DNA of 64,000 bases from positions 644,001-708,000 of the forward strand of contig NZ_RJVO01000001.1 of NCBI RefSeq assembly GCF_003730135.1, written 5' to 3'. This document shows, in pieces, positions 48,202-56,478 of this stretch. Source of the DNA: Stagnimonas aquatica (GTDB lineage Bacteria > Pseudomonadota > Gammaproteobacteria > Nevskiales > Nevskiaceae). Under the pieces are notes generated by a model. That model searched no databases. It had not been told where the DNA came from and saw only the letters and a program-made list of their open reading frames with translations. The translations under genes were made by a program, and so were the position numbers. How positions within the stretch are numbered: position 1 is the first letter of the stretch; each line of letters starts with the position of its first letter.

Positions 48202-49089
48202 ATGAGCGCTTCCGACCTCGACTGGAACGACATCCCGCTGCTGCTGGCCTTGGCCAAGGCCCGCAGCATGAGCGCGGCGGCGCGCGAGCTGGGTCTGGAT
48301 GTCTCCACCATCAGCCGACGGGTGGCGGCGGTGGAGACGAGCATGGGCACGCGGCTGTTCATCCGCAGCAACCGAGGCTACGAGCCCACCGATGCCGGCG
48401 CGGTGTTCGTCGCCCACGCCGAGCGGGTGCTGGGCGAGGTGCAGGCGCTGCGGCTTGAAACCCGGGCCGAGGCCGAGGGCGTGCAAGGTCCGGTGCGGCT
48501 GACCTCGGTGGATGCGCTGTTCGACCACTGGCTGATCGCGCGACTGCCGGAACTGCTGCAGGCCCACCCGGGCTTGCAGGTACACCTGCTCGCCGACAAC
48601 CACAATCTCTCCTTCACCCGCCGCGAAGCGGACTTCGCCTTGCGTCTGGGACAGCCCACCGAGGATGCGGCGCTGCGCATGCGCAAGGTCGGCACGCCAG
48701 GGTTTGCGGTCTATGGCACGGCACGCTACGCCGGCCTGCCGCGCGAACGCTGGGGCGAGCAGCCCTGGCTGGGCTACGGCGAGGAGCTGGCCGGCACCCT
48801 GGAAATGCAATGGTTGCGGAGCCTGCGACCGGAGCCGCGCCAGGTTCTGCAGGTCAGCAGCTTGAGCAGCCTGATCCGCGCCTGCGAAGCCGGACTGGGC
48901 CTGGCGCTGCTGCCCTGCCTGCTCGGTGAACCGTCGGAACTGTGCCGCCTGAGCGCCGGCGTGGAGCTGCGCCGCGAACTCTGGCTGCTCTCGCACCGCG
49001 ACGCCGCCGGCATCCGCCGCTTCCGGGTGGTAGCCGACTGGTTGCAGCAGCGCCTACAGGCCGATGCCCAGCTGCTCGCCGGCGACTAG
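48202..49089 (+). CDS. LysR family transcriptional regulator
   Basis: 295 residues from ATG 48202. The winged helix-turn-helix occupies about 8-65 (PLLLALAKARSMSAAARELG, then DVSTISRRVAAVET and LFIRSNRGYEPTDAG), followed by the periplasmic-binding-protein-like effector domain. It is divergent from the SDR/membrane protein/thiolase operon with a 221-bp spacer holding a clear T-N11-A dyad, the classic layout for a LysR regulator of its neighbour. The effector is unknown. A bidirectional hairpin terminator follows. Confidence 0.92.
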   Translation: MSASDLDWNDIPLLLALAKARSMSAAARELGLDVSTISRRVAAVETSMGTRLFIRSNRGYEPTDAGAVFVAHAERVLGEVQALRLETRAEAEGVQGPVRLTSVDALFDHWLIARLPELLQAHPGLQVHLLADNHNLSFTRREADFALRLGQPTEDAALRMRKVGTPGFAVYGTARYAGLPRERWGEQPWLGYGEELAGTLEMQWLRSLRPEPRQVLQVSSLSSLIRACEAGLGLALLPCLLGEPSELCRLSAGVELRRELWLLSHRDAAGIRRFRVVADWLQQRLQADAQLLAGD

Positions 49090-49116
49090 CTCGCGCCTGC
49101 CCGCCTGGCGGCGGGC

Positions 49117-49150
49117 AAAAAAAACCGCGCCCGGAGGCGCGGTTTCTTGT
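49117..49150. terminator. Bidirectional terminator between lysR and the cold shock gene
   Basis: A 10-bp stem (49122-49131 with 49136-49145, loop cgga) is flanked by eight A on the left and a T-rich stretch on the right. It serves the plus-strand lysR and, with its T8 on the minus strand, the convergent cold shock gene. Confidence 0.92.
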
Positions 49151-49163
49151 TGCAGCGTCTGAT

Positions 49164-49376
49164 TTAGACGGCGCGGATGCGCGTGGCCTGCATGCCCTTC
49201 ATGCCACGGGCGGCCACGTATTCAACCTTCTGGCCTTCGGTGAGGGTCTTGAAGCCCTCGCCCTGGATTTCCTTGAAATGCGCGAAGAGATCTTCGCCGC
49301 CAGCCGAGGGGGTGATGAAGCCGAAACCCTTGCTGTCGTTAAACCACTTCACGGTACCGATGGAGACGTCGCTCAT
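49164..49376 (-). CDS. Cold shock protein, CspA family
   Basis: 70 residues from ATG 49376 ([16 protein letters not shown]). RNP-1 is KGFGFI and RNP-2 is DLFAHF, the two nucleic-acid-binding strands of the cold shock domain, and it ends [11 protein letters not shown] ribosome site (AGGAAG) lies upstream and a long, less GC-rich leader follows, as is usual for csp genes. A short stem (49399-49414) sits in the leader. It acts as an RNA chaperone. Cold induction cannot be told from sequence. An in-frame extension further upstream is leader, not protein. Confidence 0.95.
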   Translation of the reverse strand: MSDVSIGTVKWFNDSKGFGFITPSAGGEDLFAHFKEIQGEGFKTLTEGQKVEYVAARGMKGMQATRIRAV

Positions 49377-49703
49377 GTTGTTTCTTCCTAACTTGATACG
49401 GGCAAAACCGCCCGCTGGGCTTGTGCACTCAAGAAAGAAAGCTCGTGAAGTAAAGACAACCGTGAAGACGGAAGTGTTAACGCAGGACTCTAATGCTTGA
49501 CGTACAGCGACGCGGATCATGCGCGCTCGGGGAGCCCTTGTCGAATCGGTGCGGCTGAAAACCGGACGATTGGTGACCGATTCAGCGGCCGTTGGTCAGG
49601 CCGGGTCCGCTCGTTTGTCTTCTGGTGGCAGCCGGATCAACTCATCGGTCTTCCGGCGGCAGCCGGATCAGTTCACTTGTCTTCCGGCGGTAGCCGGGTC
49701 AGC
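49377..49703. promoter_or_regulatory. Cold shock leader and repeat-bearing spacer
   Basis: 49377-49520 is the AT-richer 5' leader of the cold shock gene, with a 5-bp hairpin (49399-49414) about 22 nt upstream of the start. No confident promoter boxes were seen. 49618-49703 is filled by 31-bp tandem repeats derived from the end of the TRIC-family gene. No additional gene is supported. Confidence 0.45.
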
Positions 49704-49733
49704 TCATCTGTCTTCCGGCGGTAGCCGGAAGAC
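49618..49733. repeat. 31-bp tandem repeat, about 3.5 copies, overlapping the TRIC gene end
   Basis: Units start at 49618, 49649, 49680 and 49711 (the last partial). The 49710-49733 copy forms a perfect 10-bp hairpin (loop ggta) and codes for the last residues RLPPEDR of the TRIC-family gene. The other units lie downstream of its stop and repeat the same tail sequence. Confidence 0.88.
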
Positions 49734-50327
49734 CGGCAAGCGCAGATTCCAGACGATGGCGGCGATGCGCAGGCCGAGGATCGCCAGCATGCCGGCGCCG
49801 GCGGCGAGGTTGGTCTCCAGGCCCTGGCCGATCAGCAGCACGTACAGCGAGCAGCCGAGGATGATGGCGGTGGCGTAGAACTGGCCCTGGCGGAAGATCA
49901 TCGGGATGTCGTTGCAGAGCACGTCGCGCAGCAGGCCGCCGAAGCTGCCGGTGATGACGCCCATCACCACCGCGATCACACCATCGTGACCGAGGCCGAC
50001 GGCGATGCGCGCGCCGGCGATGCCGAACAGCGCCAGGCCGAGCGCGTCGGTGGTTTCCAGCACCCGCTCGGGGATGCGCCGGCGGCGCGCGTAGAGCAGG
50101 GTGAAGGCGGTGGCGGCCAGCGCCGCCTGCAGATACGAGGGGTTGGCGATCCAGAACACCGGGCGGTCGAGCAGCAGATCGCGCACGGTGCCGCCGCCGA
50201 TGGCGGTGACGCCGGCGATCACCGCCACGCCCAGCCAGTCGAACTGCCGGCGGCCGGCCACCAGGGCGCCGGCCACCGCGCTGGCGGCGACGCCAATGAG
50301 GTCCAGCCATTGCCCCAGCGTGCTCAT
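49704..50327 (-). CDS. TRIC (UPF0126/YicG) family channel-like membrane protein
   Basis: 207 residues with about seven membrane segments arranged as two similar halves: IGVAASAVAGALVAGRRQFDW with GGGTVRDLLL in the first half, and TTDALGLALFGIAGARIA with GGLLRDVLCNDIPMIFR in the second. The GGGxxRD loops are the signature of UPF0126/trimeric intracellular cation channel proteins, potassium-permeable in characterised members. The physiological solute in this organism is not known. ATG at 50327 overlaps the stop of the upstream hydrolase gene as ATGA. Its last codons lie in a 31-bp repeat. Confidence 0.9.
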   Translation of the reverse strand: MSTLGQWLDLIGVAASAVAGALVAGRRQFDWLGVAVIAGVTAIGGGTVRDLLLDRPVFWIANPSYLQAALAATAFTLLYARRRRIPERVLETTDALGLALFGIAGARIAVGLGHDGVIAVVMGVITGSFGGLLRDVLCNDIPMIFRQGQFYATAIILGCSLYVLLIGQGLETNLAAGAGMLAILGLRIAAIVWNLRLPVFRLPPEDR

Positions 50328-51499
50328 GCCGAGCGCGTGCGCAGCCAGTCGGCGGCCAGCGCCCAGGTGGTGGCGGGCGCCTTGCTGCCGGCGAACACGC
50401 CAGCGTGCCCCCCCGGCGCCAGGGCGAAGCGCTTGTCGGCGCTGGCGACGATGTCCATCACCTTGCGCGCCGCCTCGACGGTGACGATCTTGTCGCTGGT
50501 GCCGGCAATCGCCAGCAGGGAGGCGTCGATGCGGTCGAGCAGGGCTTCCTGGTCCTTGCCCAGCGGCACCCGGCCTTTCGACAGCGCGTTGTCCATGCCC
50601 ACCCGCACCACGAAGTCCTGGACGATGCCGCCGGGGTAGGCGTGCATGTCATTGAACCAGGCGGCCATGGTCTGGTGCTGCACCACGTAGTCGCGGTCCC
50701 AGAGATTCATCAGCAGATCGACATAGCTGGTGAGCGTGCCCAGCGGATTGGTGAGCTTGAAGGCCAGCGAGGACACCCAGCCGGGCACATTGAGCCGCGC
50801 CGGGTCGAGTTTGTGGATGCGGAATCCGGTGTAGCGACGCACCAGCTTGATCGGCCCGCGCATGGCCGCCAGCAACTGGCCGGCGACCCCGGCCTGGTGG
50901 GCGTCGATGGGGCTGGCGATGGTGACGATGTTCTTGATCTGGCGGTCGTGCGACCAGCCGGCATAGATCAGGCAGAACAGCCCGCCCATGCAGTAACCGA
51001 GCAGCGACAGGCTCTTCAAGCGCGCGTGGCGGCGCACCGCCGTCAGCGCCTCGGGCAGCAACTGCGTGGTGTAGTGGGAGAGGCCATAGGCGGAGTGGTC
51101 GCGCTCCGGGCTGCCGAAGTCCACCAGATACACCTTGTAGCCCTGGGCGAGCAGGTAGCGCACCAGGCTGCGCTGCGGCAGCAAATCGAAGTTGAGCGGG
51201 TCGGCCGCCAGCGGCGGCACCAGCACCACCGGCACCCGGTGGGGCTTGCGCCGCACCGGCACACGCTCGCCGCCGATCTCGATCTCGTCCTCGCTCAGCG
51301 GCAGATAGCGGCGCACCGACAGCAGGCCGCTCTGGTGGATCAGCTCGTAGGGCGTCTGGTCGGCGGCGACGAAGCGGTCGGCGTCGCTCAAACGCTCGAC
51401 GGCGTGCGTGAGCCAGAGCGTGGCGCGCTCGGCCTGCTGACTCAGGCGGTCGGGGATGCGGTCGGTGAGGGGCATGAAGACTCGGAGTAAGGGCCTCAT
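50324..51499 (-). CDS. PHA synthase-like alpha/beta hydrolase
   Basis: 391 residues from ATG 51499. A GTG 33 nt upstream and an ATG 24 nt downstream are alternatives, and none has a good ribosome site. VVLVPPLAADPLNFDLLPQ and LLGYCMGG match the PhaC lipase box, with Cys170 as nucleophile instead of serine. AGTSDKIV carries the likely Asp and PGGHAGVFAGS the base His. PhaC enzymes polymerise hydroxyacyl-CoA. It lacks phaE/phaR or phasin neighbours, so it may be a class III-like synthase or a related acyltransferase. Its stop overlaps the TRIC gene start, and it is divergent from an acetyl-CoA transferase. Confidence 0.82.
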   Translation of the reverse strand: MRPLLRVFMPLTDRIPDRLSQQAERATLWLTHAVERLSDADRFVAADQTPYELIHQSGLLSVRRYLPLSEDEIEIGGERVPVRRKPHRVPVVLVPPLAADPLNFDLLPQRSLVRYLLAQGYKVYLVDFGSPERDHSAYGLSHYTTQLLPEALTAVRRHARLKSLSLLGYCMGGLFCLIYAGWSHDRQIKNIVTIASPIDAHQAGVAGQLLAAMRGPIKLVRRYTGFRIHKLDPARLNVPGWVSSLAFKLTNPLGTLTSYVDLLMNLWDRDYVVQHQTMAAWFNDMHAYPGGIVQDFVVRVGMDNALSKGRVPLGKDQEALLDRIDASLLAIAGTSDKIVTVEAARKVMDIVASADKRFALAPGGHAGVFAGSKAPATTWALAADWLRTRSA

Positions 51500-51564
51500 C
51501 CGGAAAGGGGCGGAGGACCGGGTGCGTGCCACAATTCTACCGAGACCCCGCTTGCCGCCCTGCC

Positions 51565-53745
51565 ATGACCCTCGCCGCTGCCACTCCCGTCGTGCTCGAC
51601 TCCGTCGAAGCTGCCGTCGATGCCCTGATCGCCCGCGTCGGCAAGGATCTCCGCATCGGCCTGCCGCTGGGCCTGGGCAAGCCGATTGAGCTGGTCAACG
51701 CGCTCTACGCCCGCGCCAAGGCCGATCCGACGCTGTCGCTGACCATCCTCACCGCGCTGTCGCTGGAAAAGCCGGTGCCCGGCTCGGAGCTGGAGGCGCG
51801 CTTCCTGCAACCCTTCATCGACCGCGTGTTCGGCGACTGCCCGGACCTCGCCTACATGCTCGACCTGCGCGCCAACCGGCTGCCGGCCAACGTCCAGATC
51901 AAGGAGTTCTTCTTCAAGCCCGGCAGCAATCTCGGCAACGCCCACGCCCAGCAGCACTACATCAGCACCAACTACAGCTTCGCCGCGCGCGATGTCTTCA
52001 ACCAGGGCTGCAATGTGGCGGCGCAGATCGTCTGCAAGCGCGAGACGGCGGAAGGCAGCCGCTACTCGCTGTCCTGCAATCCCGACACCGGCCCGGAACT
52101 GATCGGGCTGCTGCGCGAGAGCGGGCGGCCGCACGCGGTGATCGGCCTGGTCAACCAGAACCTGCCGTTCATGGCGCACGACGCCGAGGTGGGGCCGGAG
52201 TTGTTCCACTTCCTGGTCGATCACCCGCGCTACAGCACCACCCTGTTCTCGACCCCGAAGATGGCGGTGACCACGCCCGACTACGCCATCGGCCTGTACG
52301 CCGCCAGCCTGGTGCGTGACGGTGGCACCTTGCAGATCGGCATCGGCGCGCTGGGCGACGCCATCGTGCACGTCTTGCAGGCCCGCCACGCCAGCAACGC
52401 GCTGTTCCGCGAGGCCGCGCGCAGCCTGGGCGCCAGCGAGGAATACGGCGCGCTGATCGAGCGCTGCGGCGGTCTGGCGCCTTTCGAGCAGGGCCTCTAC
52501 GGCGCCACCGAGATGTTCGTCGATGGCTTCTGGCAGTTGCTCAAGAGCGGCATCCTCAAGCGCAAGGTCTACGACCACTGGGCGCTACAGCAACTGGTCA
52601 ACGACGGCCGTTGCCGCCCGGAGCGGCTGGAACCCGAGCTGCTCGACCAGCTCGTCACGCTCGGCGTGGCGCGGCTCGATGCCCGCGAGTTCGGCCTGCT
52701 GCGGAAGCACGGGGTGTTCAGCGATGCGCTGCGCTGGCAGGACGGCGAGCTGCTGTTGCCGGACGGCAGTCGCGTGGCCGCCGATCTCGGCGATGCCGGC
52801 GTGCGTCGACGGCTGGCGCAGCAGGGGCTGGGCAGCGCCCTGCGCGAGGGCGTGCTGCTGCACGGCGGCTTCTTCCTCGGCCCGCGCGACTTCTACCAGG
52901 GCCTGCACGAGATGAGCGAGGCGCAGCGCCGCGAGATCTGCATGACCGGTGTCAACAAGGTCAACCAGCTCGACCTCGATCCGCGCCTGTACCGGCTGCA
53001 ACGCCAGCACGCGCGCTTCATCAACACCGGCCTGATGGCGACCCTCTCCGGCGCGGTGGTCAGCGACGGCCTCGCCAACGGCCAGGTGATTTCCGGCGTC
53101 GGCGGCCAGTACAACTTCGTGGCGATGGCGCACCAGCTGGACTCGCCGAGCGTCGGCGGCCGCTCGATCCTGCTGGTGCGGGCAGTGCGCGACAAGGAGG
53201 GCAAGACTTCGGAGCCGTCCTCCAACGTCGTCTTCAACTACGGTCACTGCACCATCCCGCGCCACCTGCGCGACATCCTGATCACCGAGTACGGCATCGC
53301 CGACCTGCGCAGCAAGACCGACAGCGAGGTGGCGAAGGCGACGCTCAACCTCGCCGACTCGCGCTTCCAGCCCGCGCTGCTGGCCGAGGCGCAGCGCGCC
53401 GGCAAGATCGAGGCCGGCTACCGGATTCCGGAGCGCTTCCGCAGCAACACGCCCGCCGCCCTGGAGCAGAAGCTCGACCGCTTCCGGCGCCAGGGACTGT
53501 TCCCGGCCTTCCCGTTCGGCACCGACCTGACCGAGGAGGAGATCCGCCTCGGCAAGGCGCTGAAGGCGGTGAAGAAGGCGGCCTCGGCCAGCCCGAAGTG
53601 GCTGCTGGCGCTGCAGGCGCTGCGGCCGCAGGCCGTGCCCGCCGAGTTACGGCCCTACCTGGAACGCATGCAGCTGAGCAATCCGCGCAGCGTGCAGGAC
53701 AAGGTGGTCCGCATGCTGCTGTTGCAGGCGCTGCGCCGCGGCTGA
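51565..53745 (+). CDS. Acetyl-CoA hydrolase/transferase family protein
   Basis: 726 residues from ATG 51565. CoA-transferase-type segments are visible: VNQNLPFMAHDAEV in the N-terminal half, GGTLQIGIGALGDAIVH, then in the C-terminal catalytic part VISGVGGQYNFVAMA and ITEYGIADLRSKT. The Glu in TEYG or nearby forms the CoA thioester in this family. The extra C-terminal helical region makes it longer than the usual 500-residue acetate CoA-transferases, like the long Acetyl-CoA hydrolase-C proteins of pseudomonads. It would move CoA between acyl groups. It is divergent from the PhaC-like gene. Confidence 0.88.
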   Translation: MTLAAATPVVLDSVEAAVDALIARVGKDLRIGLPLGLGKPIELVNALYARAKADPTLSLTILTALSLEKPVPGSELEARFLQPFIDRVFGDCPDLAYMLDLRANRLPANVQIKEFFFKPGSNLGNAHAQQHYISTNYSFAARDVFNQGCNVAAQIVCKRETAEGSRYSLSCNPDTGPELIGLLRESGRPHAVIGLVNQNLPFMAHDAEVGPELFHFLVDHPRYSTTLFSTPKMAVTTPDYAIGLYAASLVRDGGTLQIGIGALGDAIVHVLQARHASNALFREAARSLGASEEYGALIERCGGLAPFEQGLYGATEMFVDGFWQLLKSGILKRKVYDHWALQQLVNDGRCRPERLEPELLDQLVTLGVARLDAREFGLLRKHGVFSDALRWQDGELLLPDGSRVAADLGDAGVRRRLAQQGLGSALREGVLLHGGFFLGPRDFYQGLHEMSEAQRREICMTGVNKVNQLDLDPRLYRLQRQHARFINTGLMATLSGAVVSDGLANGQVISGVGGQYNFVAMAHQLDSPSVGGRSILLVRAVRDKEGKTSEPSSNVVFNYGHCTIPRHLRDILITEYGIADLRSKTDSEVAKATLNLADSRFQPALLAEAQRAGKIEAGYRIPERFRSNTPAALEQKLDRFRRQGLFPAFPFGTDLTEEEIRLGKALKAVKKAASASPKWLLALQALRPQAVPAELRPYLERMQLSNPRSVQDKVVRMLLLQALRRG

Positions 53746-53750
53746 GCCCC

Positions 53751-53779
53751 AAAAAAAAGCCCCGGCAGGACCGGGGCTT
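53751..53779 (-). terminator. Terminator of the subtilase gene
   Basis: On the minus strand an 8-bp GC stem (53771-53778 with 53758-53765, 5-nt loop) is followed by eight T (53751-53758), 20 nt after the protease stop. It also lies just past the convergent CoA-transferase stop and may serve both. Confidence 0.92.
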
Positions 53780-53799
53780 CGACCGCGCCGCGAGCGCCT

Positions 53800-56394
53800 T
53801 CAGTTGGGAAAGGGCACGCTGGCGTAGGTGCGCGCCGCGAAGGCGGCGTACTCGGCACGGCTGAGGCCGGCCTTGGGCTTGATGCGCGCCTGCTTGGCCC
53901 CCGCCACCTCGCTGATCTCGGCATCGAGGATGCCCAGCTGCAGCGCCACCGCCAGATGCCCGTACAGCGCCGGGTCGATCTCGGCGGCGTCGACCACCGG
54001 CACCGCCTTGCCATCGGCATCGCTGACGCTCAGCGCGGTGTTGGCGGCGATGGCCTTGGCGGCGGCTTCGTGACCGGTGGCCTGCACCAGGGCGTAGGCG
54101 ACCTGCTCACGGCTGGCGGCGGCCTGGGCCTCGAAGCGGCTGCCGGAGAGCAGCATCAGCGGCGCCGACTCGACGCTGCGATCCATGATCAGCTGGCCCT
54201 TGCGGGTGACCGCCTCCGAGGCCAGTGACAGCAGCGCGTTGTCAGCGACGTCGGCGAACTTGGCGCTGCCGGCGATGGCGCGGGTCTGGCGCAGGCCCCA
54301 TTGCATCAGGTACTCGGCGAGCAGGCCGCGGGTGAGCACGGCATCCGGCTCGAACCTGGTACCGGCGCCGTCGACCAGCCGCCGCGACACCGCGAACAGC
54401 ACCTGCTGCTCCAGCGGGTGGCCGACCACATCATCGAGGCCCACCGGCGTGCCGGCCAGGAACTGCTCGACGCTAACATCGGCGGTGGCCGGCGGCGCGA
54501 TGCCATTGCTCATGCCGGTCGGGTCCAGCGGCACGCCGGACACCGAGCCGATGCCACGCATCTGCACCGTCCAGGTGCCGGCCATGCCGGGCGCGGTGGC
54601 GGCGACGTTGGCGCCCAGCACCGGCAGCGCGATGCTGGAGCCGTAGCGATTGCCCGCCGGGTCGATCAGCAGCACCGCGCAGGTGCAGACCGGGGCGTCG
54701 GGCATGGAGTACTTGGCGACCACCAGCGCGGTATCGGCGCCCACCTCGAACTCCTGCACGGTGCTGAGCGCGCCGGTGGGCTCGAAGATCAGCGAGTAGG
54801 TTTCGCTCTGGCTGCCCGCGAAGCCGGTGCTGGCAAAGGCGCCGCGCAGCAGCTTGTTGGCGGCGCCGTAGTCCTTGCGCAGGTTCAGCGCCATCGCCAG
54901 GGCGGCTTCGACATTGGCGAAGCCGGCGCCGGCCTCCCAGGCGGCGTAGCCGGGCATGTTGGTGGCGGTGGCCTTGAAGATCGGCTTGATCTCGCGCCAG
55001 GTCAGCGCCGGATTGGCTTCCAGCAGCAGCGCGGTGAGGCCGGCGAGGTGCGGCGCCGCCATGCTGGTGCCGGTCTTGTGGGTGTAGTACGGAATCTGCG
55101 CCAGCGGGATGTCGCCGGCGGCGATGTCGGCCTCGGTATCCAGCGGCGCGAAGGGATCGGCGGCGATGGCGCGGCTGGAGATGATGTCGGTGCCGGGGGT
55201 GACCACGGTCGGACGGTCCTCGACAATCATCGTCTCGCCGTCCACCACCACCTCGTAGACGCCGCCGCTAGGGCGGCCGCGCGAGCTGCTGGGCGCGAGC
55301 AGGCCGGTCTTCTCGCCGTTGCCGGCGGTGAGCACCCAGGGCGCCTTCTTGAAGTTGCCGGTGATGGTGCCGTGGCCGGAGCCGGAGTTGCCGGCCGAGA
55401 ACACCACGATCACGCCACGGTCGGCGAGCGCCTTGGTGGCGATATTGGTCGGGTCTTCAGGATCGAAGCAGGTGTCGATGTCGCCGGTGTTGCCGAAGCT
55501 GTTGGTGACGATGCGGAGGTTGTATTCCGGGTGCTCGTCCAGCGTCTGCATGGCGTAGTCGAAGCCGCCGATGGTATCGAGCACCAGCAGCACCGCGCCG
55601 GAGCCATAGCCGATCAGGCTGGCGCCCTTGGCAGCGCCGGCGAACTTGCCGTCCGAGGCGCTGCCATCACCGGCGGCGATGCCGGCGACGTGGGTGCCGT
55701 GCGAGCCGCCGAGGTCGGTGTTGGGCACGCCCTCGGTGGGCGTGAACGGGAACATCTTGCGGTCCACCAGACCGAGGTCGAGCAGGCCCTGGAGGTTGGT
55801 GTGGCCCTGCACGTTCTCGATCACCTTGCTGCCGAAGGCGAGGTCGGGATGCAGACCATCGACGCCGGAGTCGTTGACCAGGATGGTCACGCCCTTGCCG
55901 GTGATCGCTTCGCCGGCGGCGTTCTTCAGCTCCGGCGCGGTCTGGGCCTGATCGACCGAGGTCAGGTAGCGGGCCACGTCGTCGTCGTAGCTGAGCCGGT
56001 CGTTGAAGCGCACCGAGCGCACGCCCGGCAGCTTCTGCAGGGCCTGGATCTGCGCCTTGGTGGCGATCAGGCCGGCGATCGGCAGCTTCTGCATGAACAC
56101 GCCGCCGAGACCCAGGCCTTCCAGCAGCTTGAGTTGCGACAGGCCCAGCGGGCCCTTGCCTTCGAAGCTGACGATCACCGAGGCGGTTTCGGCCGGGCCG
56201 AGCAGTGCCAGGCGCTGTTCGGTGACGGTATTGGCGTCGATGCATTCCTTGCTGACGATTTCCAGCGGCGGCGGGGTCAGCGGCTCCGGCGTGACCACGG
56301 AGGCCGGGCCTTCGCTGCTGCTACCGCAGGCCGCGAGCAGGGGCAGAAGCGCGAACGCGGCAAGCGCCGTGCGCGGGCGGGACATCAGAAGCAT
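53800..56394 (-). CDS. S8 subtilisin-like protease lipoprotein with SLH-like repeats
   Basis: 864 residues. ATG 56394 has GGAGAG upstream. A lipobox ends the signal (LLPLLAAC, Cys23). An inhibitor-like segment (about 70-135, VIVSFEGKGP to VRSVRFNDR) precedes the peptidase domain with Asp175 (VNDSGVDG), His232 (GSHGTHVAG), oxyanion Asn336 (SAGNSG) and Ser444 (GTSMAAPH). A beta-rich region follows, then two C-terminal modules (about 690-730 and 790-860) with FEPDAVLTRGLLAEYL, KFADVADN and LSRAEYAAFAARTYASV, resembling SLH domains. It is an envelope-anchored protease, and SLH anchoring is unusual in Gram-negative lipoproteins. It has a strong terminator. Confidence 0.9.
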   Translation of the reverse strand: MLLMSRPRTALAAFALLPLLAACGSSSEGPASVVTPEPLTPPPLEIVSKECIDANTVTEQRLALLGPAETASVIVSFEGKGPLGLSQLKLLEGLGLGGVFMQKLPIAGLIATKAQIQALQKLPGVRSVRFNDRLSYDDDVARYLTSVDQAQTAPELKNAAGEAITGKGVTILVNDSGVDGLHPDLAFGSKVIENVQGHTNLQGLLDLGLVDRKMFPFTPTEGVPNTDLGGSHGTHVAGIAAGDGSASDGKFAGAAKGASLIGYGSGAVLLVLDTIGGFDYAMQTLDEHPEYNLRIVTNSFGNTGDIDTCFDPEDPTNIATKALADRGVIVVFSAGNSGSGHGTITGNFKKAPWVLTAGNGEKTGLLAPSSSRGRPSGGVYEVVVDGETMIVEDRPTVVTPGTDIISSRAIAADPFAPLDTEADIAAGDIPLAQIPYYTHKTGTSMAAPHLAGLTALLLEANPALTWREIKPIFKATATNMPGYAAWEAGAGFANVEAALAMALNLRKDYGAANKLLRGAFASTGFAGSQSETYSLIFEPTGALSTVQEFEVGADTALVVAKYSMPDAPVCTCAVLLIDPAGNRYGSSIALPVLGANVAATAPGMAGTWTVQMRGIGSVSGVPLDPTGMSNGIAPPATADVSVEQFLAGTPVGLDDVVGHPLEQQVLFAVSRRLVDGAGTRFEPDAVLTRGLLAEYLMQWGLRQTRAIAGSAKFADVADNALLSLASEAVTRKGQLIMDRSVESAPLMLLSGSRFEAQAAASREQVAYALVQATGHEAAAKAIAANTALSVSDADGKAVPVVDAAEIDPALYGHLAVALQLGILDAEISEVAGAKQARIKPKAGLSRAEYAAFAARTYASVPFPN

Positions 56395-56478
56395 GGGACT
56401 CTCCGGAAAGGGAACGGAGAGTTAACGGCGCAATGACAACCTGGTTTACTCGTCAGATGACGGAAGCCGGCGGAATTT

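Noticed and set aside
49618-49733. 31-bp array as a CRISPR
   Set aside because: Units are head to tail with no spacers, only about 3.5 copies exist, and no cas genes are in the window.
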